Shown here one piece after another: positions 1 to 6,200 of a DNA stretch of 8,341 nucleotides. Every line of letters starts with the position of its first letter. The stretch's first letter is position 1. The position numbers and the translations under genes are program-made. The DNA lies in the NCBI GenBank assembly GCA_031273585.1, contig JAISRP010000246.1, positions 1 to 8,341 on the forward strand, read 5' to 3'. The notes under the pieces were generated by a model that was given only the letters and a program-made list of their open reading frames with translations, searched no databases and was not told the DNA's origin. This stretch comes from Synergistaceae bacterium. Lineage in GTDB: Bacteria; Synergistota; Synergistia; Synergistales; Synergistaceae.

Positions 1-435
1 GGGCTGTCGTGGCTAACGGTCCTGAAGAGGCGCGACGCCTACAGACGGGCCTTCCGCGGCTTCGATCCGGAGGCGGTCGCCGGCTTTGGCGAGGACGTCA
101 TGAACGCCCTCATGGGGGACTCGGGAATAATCCGAAACAGGGCTAAGATAGCGTCCGCCGTGAATAACGCGCGGCGGTTTCTGGAGGTTCGGTCGGAGTT
201 CGGCTCGTTCGACAGTTATATATGGGGTTTTACCGACGGAGCGCCGATAATGAACCACTTCAGCGCGGGCCAACACCTCCCGGCCGAGACGGACCTCTCG
301 CGTTCGATGAGCAAGGATCTGAAAAAACGCGGATTCTCGTTCGTGGGCCCCACGATCTGTTACGCCTTCATGCAGGCGGTCGGCATGGTGAACGACCATT
401 TTGTGGAATGTTGGCTAAGAAATTTCGATAAGTAG
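1..435 (+). CDS. tag: DNA-3-methyladenine glycosylase I, 3' part (N-terminus outside window)
   Basis: Base excision repair enzyme that removes 3-methyladenine from alkylated DNA in the cytoplasm. The reading frame is open from base 1 to the TAG at 433-435 and gives 144 residues. The family is about 185-190 residues long, so roughly 40 N-terminal residues, including the conserved region with the substrate-binding glutamate, lie outside the window. Visible family signatures are GLSWLTVLKRR at the left edge (holding the conserved LSW tryptophan), GIIRNRAKI, WGFTDG, the block SMSKDLKKRGFSFVGPT, then ICYAFMQAVGMVNDH. The C-terminal HFVEC (HxxxC) supplies the last two ligands of the Tag zinc site. 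The ATG at 100 is internal, not the start, because homology continues upstream of it. No clear hairpin terminator follows the stop. Confidence 0.95.
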   Translation, partial: GLSWLTVLKRRDAYRRAFRGFDPEAVAGFGEDVMNALMGDSGIIRNRAKIASAVNNARRFLEVRSEFGSFDSYIWGFTDGAPIMNHFSAGQHLPAETDLSRSMSKDLKKRGFSFVGPTICYAFMQAVGMVNDHFVECWLRNFDK

Positions 436-529
436 TAAAAATACCGGTGCATCGCGGATACAACGGACGCTATAATTAAAGTAACAAGTGGATTCATATT
501 CGCGTCTCGCAGCGGCGGCTAGAGTTTCC
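436..529. other. Intergenic segment after tag
   Basis: Short AT-richer gap between tag and the promoter of the next gene. It holds no ORF with a ribosome binding site and no convincing terminator hairpin. A perfect TATAAT lies at 471-476 inside ACGCTATAATTA (467-478), but the -35 position 17 bases upstream reads TGCATC, a poor match. The same 12-mer recurs inside the palindrome at 8279-8298. Confidence 0.3.
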
Positions 530-558
530 TTACCACAGGTTTGTTTCTGTGTTATAAT
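530..558 (+). promoter_or_regulatory. Extended -10 sigma-70-type promoter for the 72-aa membrane protein
   Basis: A consensus TATAAT at 553-558 is preceded by TG at 550-551, giving an extended -10 (TGnTATAAT). A TTACCA -35 at 530-535 matches TTGACA at 4 of 6 positions and is separated by exactly 17 bases. Transcription would start near 565, giving a leader of about 30 bases before the ATG at 595. This also rules out the in-frame TTG at 541 as a start, since it lies upstream of the -10. Confidence 0.65.
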
Positions 559-594
559 GCCATTGGCCGCATATATTTAAAGGGGGGTGGAGAT

Positions 595-813
595 ATGCCA
601 GGGCGTGAGAACAGGTATCAGCGACGGCGTCATTCGCTCTACGTAAAGCAGAACAAGGCATATCAGATGTTGCTGGCCGTTCTGATTATCAGCTTCATCT
701 TCGTCTCGATCGTGGTCATCAACCACACTCTGCTGCCCTCTGATTCGACATGGAGGGACAACATCCTGATCAGGATGATCATGGAGAGGAACCAGGCGCG
801 GAGTAATTACTGA
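595..813 (+). CDS. Small single-pass membrane protein, 72 aa, unknown function
   Basis: I do not recognise a family. The ATG at 595 is chosen because AAGGGGGG (580-587) sits 7 bases upstream and the promoter at 530-558 lies just before it. The N-terminus is strongly basic (RENRYQRRRHSLYVKQNK). One hydrophobic helix follows at about residues 23-43 (MLLAVLIISFIFVSIVVI), then a polar tail of about 28 residues with several charged residues. By the positive-inside rule the N-terminus would be cytoplasmic and the tail outside. There is no cleavable signal motif. It appears monocistronic: 160 bases and a repeat element separate it from the convergent thiM. Small basic single-pass proteins of this kind include cell-division (FtsL/FtsB-like) and stress proteins, but nothing here identifies one. 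Confidence 0.75.
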   Translation: MPGRENRYQRRRHSLYVKQNKAYQMLLAVLIISFIFVSIVVINHTLLPSDSTWRDNILIRMIMERNQARSNY

Positions 814-829
814 CCTGCCGCCGCGCAGG
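814..829 (+). other. Short hairpin just after the membrane-protein stop
   Basis: CCTGC (814-818) and GCAGG (825-829) form a 5-bp stem directly after the TGA. No T-run follows, so it is at best a weak or Rho-assisted 3' end signal. Confidence 0.25.
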
Positions 830-848
830 CCGCTTACTCGCTGTTATG

Positions 849-950
849 GCAATTTAACATTAGAAGCCTAAAGGGTAAAGATTGAAAACCTTTGCTGTCG
901 CCGCAACCGCCATCGGCAAAATTCCACGCGGTTTATTCAATCGGCTGTAC
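849..950 (+). repeat. 102-bp structured repeat, copy A (inverted partner of 2893-2994)
   Basis: This 102-base segment is identical at 99 positions to the reverse complement of 2893-2994. The mismatches are at 851, 900 and 947. It begins 35 bases after the stop of the upstream membrane-protein gene, in that gene's direction, and ends 22 bases short of the thiM stop. It can fold on itself: GATTGAA (880-886) pairs with TTCAATC (936-942), AACC (887-890) with GGTT (930-933), and TTTGC (891-895) with GCAAA (916-920). Both strands are open in one frame through it, which produces spurious ORFs. I see no transposase or flanking target duplication, so it is best called an intergenic palindromic repeat or MITE-like unit of unknown class. 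Confidence 0.85.
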
Positions 951-972
951 ATGCGTCGCGCGGAGGGCAATT

Positions 973-1788
973 TTATGTTGCGGCGCAATCCATCAATTCC
1001 GCCAGAACTTCCGGCGTCATGTTGCTTATCGAGTCGATCATGGCCGTCCTGAGGCGGCCTGTTCCCCCGCTTCCCGCCAGTTTGAACGCCAATTCTCCGG
1101 CTATTCCCATACAGGCGACGCCGCAGATTGCAGCCTCCATCCCAGGGGCGCCGGCGGCGCAGAACGATGCGACGAGCGAGTCGCACATGCAGCCGGTCCC
1201 GGTTATCATGCCCATTGACTGATGTCCGTTTCTGATCAGAACAGTGCGCGAGCCATCCGTCACGACGTCGGTGGGGCCCGTCGACGCCGTGACGCATCCG
1301 TAGATGCCGGAAATTTTTTTTGCGGCCTCTATCGTCCCCTCAAGGTCGGTTCCGCCGCGACGCGCGTCCACGCCGGCGGCTCCCTCGCGCCCTCCGGCGA
1401 GGGATGACATTTCAGACGCGTTGCACCTTATCACCGTGCACCTGACGCATCTCAGTATTTCGCGAGCTGAGTCGGACCTGAACCGTGACGCACCTACCCC
1501 GACCGGGTCGAACACCACGGGGATGTCCAGCTCGTTCGCCCTCCTGCCGGACAGGATCATCGCCCTGATCCTGGACGCGGACGGGGTCCCCATGTTGAGC
1601 ACGAGGGCCCCGGCTCTGGACGTGACCTCCGCCGCCTCCGACGGGTCGTCCGCCATTATGGGCGACGCCCCTACAGCCAGGGTGACGTTGGCGCAGTCGT
1701 TGGCCGTCACGTAGTTCGTGTTGTGGTGGACGATCGGCCTGGCGGAGCGGACCTTATCGAGATATGCCCCGAGTTCGGACCGATTCAT
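973..1788 (-). CDS. thiM: Hydroxyethylthiazole kinase
   Basis: Phosphorylates 4-methyl-5-(2-hydroxyethyl)thiazole with ATP, feeding salvaged thiazole into thiamine phosphate synthesis. The protein is 271 aa, the family's usual length. Visible motifs are HHNTNYVTANDCANVTLAVGA (residues 21-41), the MADDP loop (45-49), DPVGVGAS (94-101), NASEM (123-127), the TASTGPTDVV strand and turn (167-176), NGH (187-189) and the anion-hole and catalytic segment TGTGC with Cys200, the equivalent of B. subtilis Cys198. The frame stays open upstream to about 1977, but the extra residues look unlike ThiM. The ATG at 1788 fits because it overlaps the thiD stop as ATGA, with GGGGAGGG about 12 bases upstream. Translation is therefore likely coupled to thiD. 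The gene ends with TAA at 973-975, facing repeat copy A. Confidence 0.96.
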   Translation of the reverse strand: MNRSELGAYLDKVRSARPIVHHNTNYVTANDCANVTLAVGASPIMADDPSEAAEVTSRAGALVLNMGTPSASRIRAMILSGRRANELDIPVVFDPVGVGASRFRSDSAREILRCVRCTVIRCNASEMSSLAGGREGAAGVDARRGGTDLEGTIEAAKKISGIYGCVTASTGPTDVVTDGSRTVLIRNGHQSMGMITGTGCMCDSLVASFCAAGAPGMEAAICGVACMGIAGELAFKLAGSGGTGRLRTAMIDSISNMTPEVLAELMDCAAT

Positions 1789-2600
1789 CCTGATAACTCG
1801 TCCCTCCCCAGTCCGTTTCTGTACAGGTCGTAGAAGTGATGCGTCGGGCCGTTCCCCCCGCCTATGGGGAGGGCGTGCCGGATGGCGGTCGTAACGTAGT
1901 CCTTGGCTCGCATGACGGCGTCGTTCATGGAGCGCCCGAGCGCCAGGTTCGAGGCGATCGCCGATGAATACGTGCACCCAGTGCCGTGCGTGTTCTTCGT
2001 GTCGATCCGCTCCGCGTCGTATTCAAAGAAATCGGCGCCGTCGAACAGTATGTCAAGGGCGCTGCCGCCGGAGTGTCCCCCCTTAACGAGGACGCTGCGG
2101 CACCCCATCCTGTAAATGGCCTCCGCCGACCTCCGCATGTCGTCCGGGCAGGCAATCTTGAGCCCCGAGATCTCAGCGGCCTCTGGAATATTCGGGGTCA
2201 GCACGTCCGCCAGGGGTATGACCTCCGCTATCAGAGCGGAAATCGCGCCAGGGGCCATGAGCGGCGAGCCGTTCTTGGCGTACATCACAGGGTCGATCAC
2301 GACGTTTGCCGGGCGGTACTCCCGGAGCTTTCCCGCCACAGCCCTCATGCACTCGGGCCCCGAGAGCATACCTATCTTGACGGCGTCCGGCCTGATGTCC
2401 TCGAAGACCGCGTCGATCTGTTTTTCTATCATGTCCGGCGTCACGTCCTGAATGCCGATGACGCGCGCCGTATTCTCAGCCACAACAGAGACGATGACGC
2501 TCATGCCGAACACCCCGTGAGCCGAAAATGTCTTCAGGTCAGCCTGTATGCCAGCCCCGCCGCTGCAGTCCGATCCAGCGATGCTCAAAACTTTTCTCAT
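1785..2600 (-). CDS. thiD: Hydroxymethylpyrimidine/phosphomethylpyrimidine kinase
   Basis: Ribokinase-fold kinase that phosphorylates 4-amino-5-hydroxymethyl-2-methylpyrimidine and its monophosphate to the diphosphate used for thiamine phosphate. It has 271 residues, as usual for ThiD. Motifs are AGSDCSGGAGIQADLKT (8-24), the DPVM substrate and metal segment (103-106), TPN (135-137), VKGGH (172-176) and HGTGC (205-209) with Cys209 at the catalytic anion hole. Start: the ATG at 2600 has GGAGG (2609-2613 on the complement) 8 bases upstream. An in-frame ATG at 2624 would add eight residues but has only a poorly spaced AAAGG. It is the first gene of a thiD-thiM operon with a 4-base ATGA overlap. 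No thiE, thiamine transporter or TPP riboswitch is visible nearby, so the pair fits salvage. Confidence 0.97.
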   Translation of the reverse strand: MRKVLSIAGSDCSGGAGIQADLKTFSAHGVFGMSVIVSVVAENTARVIGIQDVTPDMIEKQIDAVFEDIRPDAVKIGMLSGPECMRAVAGKLREYRPANVVIDPVMYAKNGSPLMAPGAISALIAEVIPLADVLTPNIPEAAEISGLKIACPDDMRRSAEAIYRMGCRSVLVKGGHSGGSALDILFDGADFFEYDAERIDTKNTHGTGCTYSSAIASNLALGRSMNDAVMRAKDYVTTAIRHALPIGGGNGPTHHFYDLYRNGLGRDELSG

Positions 2601-2624
2601 ATCCGCAACCTCCGCCCCCGACAT

Positions 2625-2698
2625 GGCCTTTCATAAATAATACCCAGCTATTTTAAGGCATTTCAGCCGATTTTAAAATATTACATGACTATCAGACT
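2625..2698 (-). promoter_or_regulatory. AT-rich upstream region of thiD, promoter not resolved
   Basis: This AT-rich block lies directly upstream of thiD and probably holds its promoter. On the - strand there are several -10-like words (TATTAT, TAAAAT, TAATAT), but none has a good -35 at 16-18 bases. ATTTTAAAAT at 2670-2679 is a perfect short palindrome. I looked for the thi-box signatures (CTGAGA, and the ACCTGATCTGG...AGCG..GGGA segment) and found neither, so thiamine riboswitch control is not supported here. Confidence 0.35.
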
Positions 2699-2892
2699 GC
2701 GAGCCGATGTTTCGGCGACTCGCGGGTCAGGGGCAGGACCTTGGGGCGCCGCCCCAAACCCCGCCAGGGAGCAGTGCTCCCTGGACCCTTTTCACTTTTT
2801 TTGATTTTCGCCCGCGGGGCGAAAATCAAAAAAACGGGGGTCCGGGGGACTGGTCCCCCGGCGGACGCGGGCGGAGTCCACGGTTTTAGCTC
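2699..2892. repeat. Cluster of GC-rich nested palindromes (REP-like cassette)
   Basis: Five hairpin-forming units stand side by side. GCGAG (2699-2703) pairs with CTCGC (2719-2723) around an inner GCCGA/TCGGC stem. TTGGGGC/GCCCCAA (2741-2757) is a 7-bp stem. CCAGGGAGCA/TGCTCCCTGG (2764-2784) has 10-bp arms. A perfect 18-bp hairpin occupies 2796-2834. CCGGGGGAC/GTCCCCCGG (2842-2861) has 9-bp arms. Palindromic GC-rich intergenic cassettes of this look are common in several anaerobe genomes (family knowledge). The cassette adjoins repeat copy B, so the two may form one composite element; copy A lacks it. It lies between thiD and the activase operon and contains no plausible gene. Confidence 0.75.
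2796..2834. repeat. Perfect 18-bp hairpin with 5' T-run and 3' A-run
   Basis: The arms at 2796-2813 and 2817-2834 are exact reverse complements around the 3-base loop GCG. Each arm is seven A or T bases, then GATTTTCGCCC or its complement. The T-run precedes and the A-run follows the GC part on both strands, so a transcript in either direction lacks the 3' U-tract of an intrinsic terminator. It could slow polymerase, bind a protein as DNA, or be a relic of an inverted insertion. Confidence 0.7.
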
Positions 2893-2994
2893 GTATAGCC
2901 GATTGAATAAACCGCGTGGAATTTTGCCGATGGCGGTTGCGGTGACAGCAAAGGTTTTCAATCTTTACCCTTTAGGCTTCTAATGTTAAATAGC
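2893..2994 (-). repeat. 102-bp structured repeat, copy B (inverted partner of 849-950)
   Basis: Reverse complement of copy A, with three mismatches. Read on the - strand it begins 15 bases after the stop of the 70-aa ORF and runs in that gene's direction, as copy A does after its own upstream gene. The self-complementary arms GATTGAA and TTCAATC are intact in this copy (within 2901-2963), and the differences from copy A fall outside these arms. On its far side it runs into the palindrome cluster at 2699-2892. Confidence 0.85.
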
Positions 2995-3009
2995 TATATA
3001 TTCTCTCCC

Positions 3010-3222
3010 CTAGTCGAACAGGTCCCTTATCTCGTCCTCGGTGAGGCCGGTGGCGATGGAGATATCCTCCGTGTCGATATCGGAGCCCGTGCTTCTGCGC
3101 GGGCGGCGCAATCGCGGCGAGTCCGGGGGTTGGGAGGGTTCGTCGTCTCTGCCTCCCCCGTCTCCGTGTGATTTGCGCCTACCTGTAAAGAGCCTGCAAA
3201 TGTTCAACTTCCCTGCCTCCAT
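3010..3222 (-). CDS. Small ORF translationally coupled to the activase, 70 aa, unknown function
   Basis: The ATG at 3222 shares its A with the activase stop (TGATG), and AAAGG lies just upstream, so ribosomes finishing the large gene could restart here. A GTG one codon earlier is an alternative. I recognise no family. The N-terminus has a single Cys (Cys9) and a basic patch. The middle (about residues 15-47) is low-complexity and rich in Gly, Asp, Pro and Arg, probably disordered. The C-terminus, from about residue 48, is acidic with an ISIATGLTEDEIRDLF segment that could form two short helices. Its codons end mostly in G or C, like the neighbours, which supports a real gene. Position suggests a partner or accessory of the activase, but that is inference. 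Confidence 0.55.
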   Translation of the reverse strand: MEAGKLNICRLFTGRRKSHGDGGGRDDEPSQPPDSPRLRRPRRSTGSDIDTEDISIATGLTEDEIRDLFD

Positions 3223-6200
3223 CACACCTTTGCGGTGGCCATCAACAGTTTTATCCTGTTGAGCTGATTTACGTTGCTCACGCTGGAGTCGTAATCGAGG
3301 GCCAGTATGTTCGCCCCCGGATAGCGGCGTTTCAGCTCCTTCATGACCCCCTTGCCGGTGATGTGGTTCGGCAGACAGGCGAACGGCTGTACGCAGATCA
3401 CGTTCCTCACGCCGCTCTCGATCAGGGTCATCATCTCGCCCGCCAGCAGCCAGCCCTCACCCGCCTGATTGGCGGCGGACACCATCGTGCCGGCGCGCGC
3501 CTCCATGTCCATAATCGCGTGGGGCTCTCCGAATCGGGTCCCTCGCAGGGCACCGATCATCGGACGCCTCATGCGCTCCAGGACCGCGATGCCGGCCCTC
3601 CCCAGGAGGCTCGGCAGCAGCCCGCCGGACAGGCGCTTGTGGCAGTACACGGGGTCGTGAAGGCAGTATAGCATGAAATTTGCGAGGTCGGGGACGACGG
3701 CCTCGCCGCCCTCGGCCTCTATTATCTCCACCAGCCGCTCGTTGGCGTTCGCGTGATACTTCACCAGTATCTCGCCCACGATGCCGACGCGCGGCTTCTG
3801 CACGGATTTGACCGGCAGGTCCGAGAACTCCCCCGCCATCATGGCGACGTCGCGTTTATACGTCCTCCAGCTTCCGCGGACGACGTTCTCGCCGCACCTG
3901 GCAACCCACCTGTCGTACAGGGCGGCAGAGCTGCCCGGCTCCCTCTCGTAGGGCCTCGTGCAGTGCAGCAGCCTCATCAGCATGTCGCCGTACAACATGC
4001 CGACCATGCTCCTCCAGAAGGCCTGAGCGGATACTGAAAAACTCTCCGCCCCGCTGTTGCCCTGGGCGTTGGCAGCCAGAACCCTGACGTTCGCGAACCC
4101 GGCCGCGTCGAGCGCCCTGCGCAGTAGTGGGACGTAGTTGCTGGCCCTGCACGCCCCGCCGGTCTGGGCGTACAGGCAGTCGGTCGTGTCCGGGTCGTAC
4201 TCGCCGCTCTCGAGCGCCTGTATGAACTGTCCCACCACGACCATCGCGGGATAGCAGGCGTCGTTGTTGACGTACTTCAGGCCGAGCTCCACCGCGCTCC
4301 TGTCCCCCTCGGGGAGCACCCTGAAGTCCATTCCGGCGTGACGCATGGCAGTCTCCAGAAACTGGAAGTGGTGCGGGGAGAGCGGGGGGCAGAGTATCGT
4401 GCGGACGGGCGATGCCTCGCCGCTCCGGACGGACGCTGAAGCTCTGCGGGGCGCGGGAGGGGCATCGCCGCGGCGATCCCGGCTCACTCTGGAATCGCCC
4501 TTCGCCTTTATAGACGCCAAGAGGGACCTTATCCTTATCCGAACCGCCCCGTTATTCTTCCCCTCGTCTATTTTTATGAGGGTGTGCAGCTTTCCGTGGC
4601 GCTCCAGTATCGCCGAGGCCTGATCGGAACTTATCGCGTCCAGCCCGCAGCCGAACGAGTTGAGCTGAACCATCTGGACGTTCCTGAAATCGGGGTGGCG
4701 GGATACCACCGTGGCGGCCCTGTAGAGGCGGGAGTGGTAGACCCACTGGTCGACGACGTAGAGCGGGTCGACCCCTCCCATCTCCTCCGCCCTGTGACAG
4801 ATCGAGTCCTCCGTCAGCACCGTCACGCCGTAGCCCGCAATCAGCTCCGGTATGCCGTGATGAACCTCTGGATCGAGGTGATAGGGGTGTCCGGCGAGGA
4901 CGACCCCGACGCCGCCAGTCTCCCTCAGATACGCCGCGGCCTCGTCTCCGAAGCGCCTTACGTCCCGCTTGAAATCCCCCTGGGCCTCCTTAGCCCTGTC
5001 GAAGGCGGAGTTCACGAGACGCTTAGTTATTCCGAACCGGGCGAGCTCCTCGGCAAGGCGCCTCTTGAGCCTGCTTCCCGGAATATTGATGTCAAACGGC
5101 AGCGACGGGCGCAGAAATTCTACGCCCTCGCTGCGGAGGTCGTCTATATTGAGCAGGGCAACGTCCGGATATCCCGCGACCACCGGACAGTTGAAGCTCT
5201 GGTGGGCGTCGCGGAACTCCTCCGACTCCCTCTGAAGTATCGGAAAGAATATCCTCCGCACTCCGCGCTTCAGCAGGTCCATGATGTGCCTGTGGACCAG
5301 TTTCGCGGGGTAGCAGAGGGTCTGGGACGGTATGGTGTCTATCCCGAGGTTCTCGTCGGGGCGCGCGCCGGAGAGCTCGACCCTCCAACCCAGCTCAGTG
5401 AAGAGCGTGAACCAGAATGGGTAGTCCTCGTACATGCCGAGGACCCTTGGAATCCCAATCGTCCCGCGGGGCGCGGCGGACTCCGGCAGGGGTCTGTAGA
5501 AGCCGAACAGCCGCTCGTACTTGCGGGCGTACAGGTTCGGCGGGGATTCCACGCCCCTGTCCCGGGAGTCTCCGCCGCGCTCGCAGCGGTTTCCGGAGAC
5601 GTAGCTCCTTCCGTCGTCGAACTTCGTGCGCGTCAGTATGCACCTGTTGCCGCATCCCTTGCACCTGGATGTGCCGCTGCTCGCCCCGAGGGACCTCACG
5701 GATTCGGCGCCGATCAGGGACGTCCCCCCGGCGCGGCCGGAGTCCCTTGCTACAAGAGCGGCTCCGAAGGCCCCCATCAGCTCGGATATGCAGGGCCTCA
5801 CGACCTGCCTGCCGGTCACGAGCTCGAACGCCCTCAGAAGGGCGTCATTTCTGAATGCGCCCCCCTGAACGACGATCCGGCTGCCCAGCTCCTCCGGCGA
5901 CCTTATCTTGAGCACCTTGTAGAGGGCGTTTCGGACGACGGAGTAGACGAGGCCGGCGGATATGTCGCTTATCCGCGCGCCCTCCTTCTGAGCCTGCCTG
6001 ACCCTGGAGTTCATGAAGACCGTGCAGCGCGAGCCGAGGTCGACCGGCATGACGGACCTCTCCGCCTCCGCCGCGAACTCCTGCACCGTCATCCCCAGCG
6101 ACTCGGCGAAGCTCTGAAGGAACGACCCGCAGCCCGAGGAACATGCCTCGTTCAAAAAAACCCGCGTGATCACCCCGTCGCGAACGCCGAGGCACTTCAT

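Noticed and set aside
973..1977. Longer 334-aa version of ThiM
   Set aside because: The extra 63 N-terminal residues are the out-of-frame translation of thiD; the ATG at 1788 gives the normal family length and an ATGA overlap.
2796..2834. Bidirectional intrinsic terminator
   Set aside because: The T-run is 5' and the A-run 3' of the stem on both strands, the opposite of what intrinsic termination needs.
2699..2892. CRISPR array
   Set aside because: The palindromes differ from one another and there are no regularly spaced identical repeats with unique spacers.
2692..2961. 89-codon frame through repeat copy B starting with TTG (KTFAVTATAIGKIPRG)
   Set aside because: The frame is made of the 102-bp repeat plus the palindrome cluster. 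The same peptide start appears in copy A fused to a different tail, so it is a repeat artefact rather than a gene.
849..2994. Composite transposon carrying thiDM
   Set aside because: The flanking copies encode no transposase, no direct target duplications were found at their outer edges, and thiDM codon use looks native.
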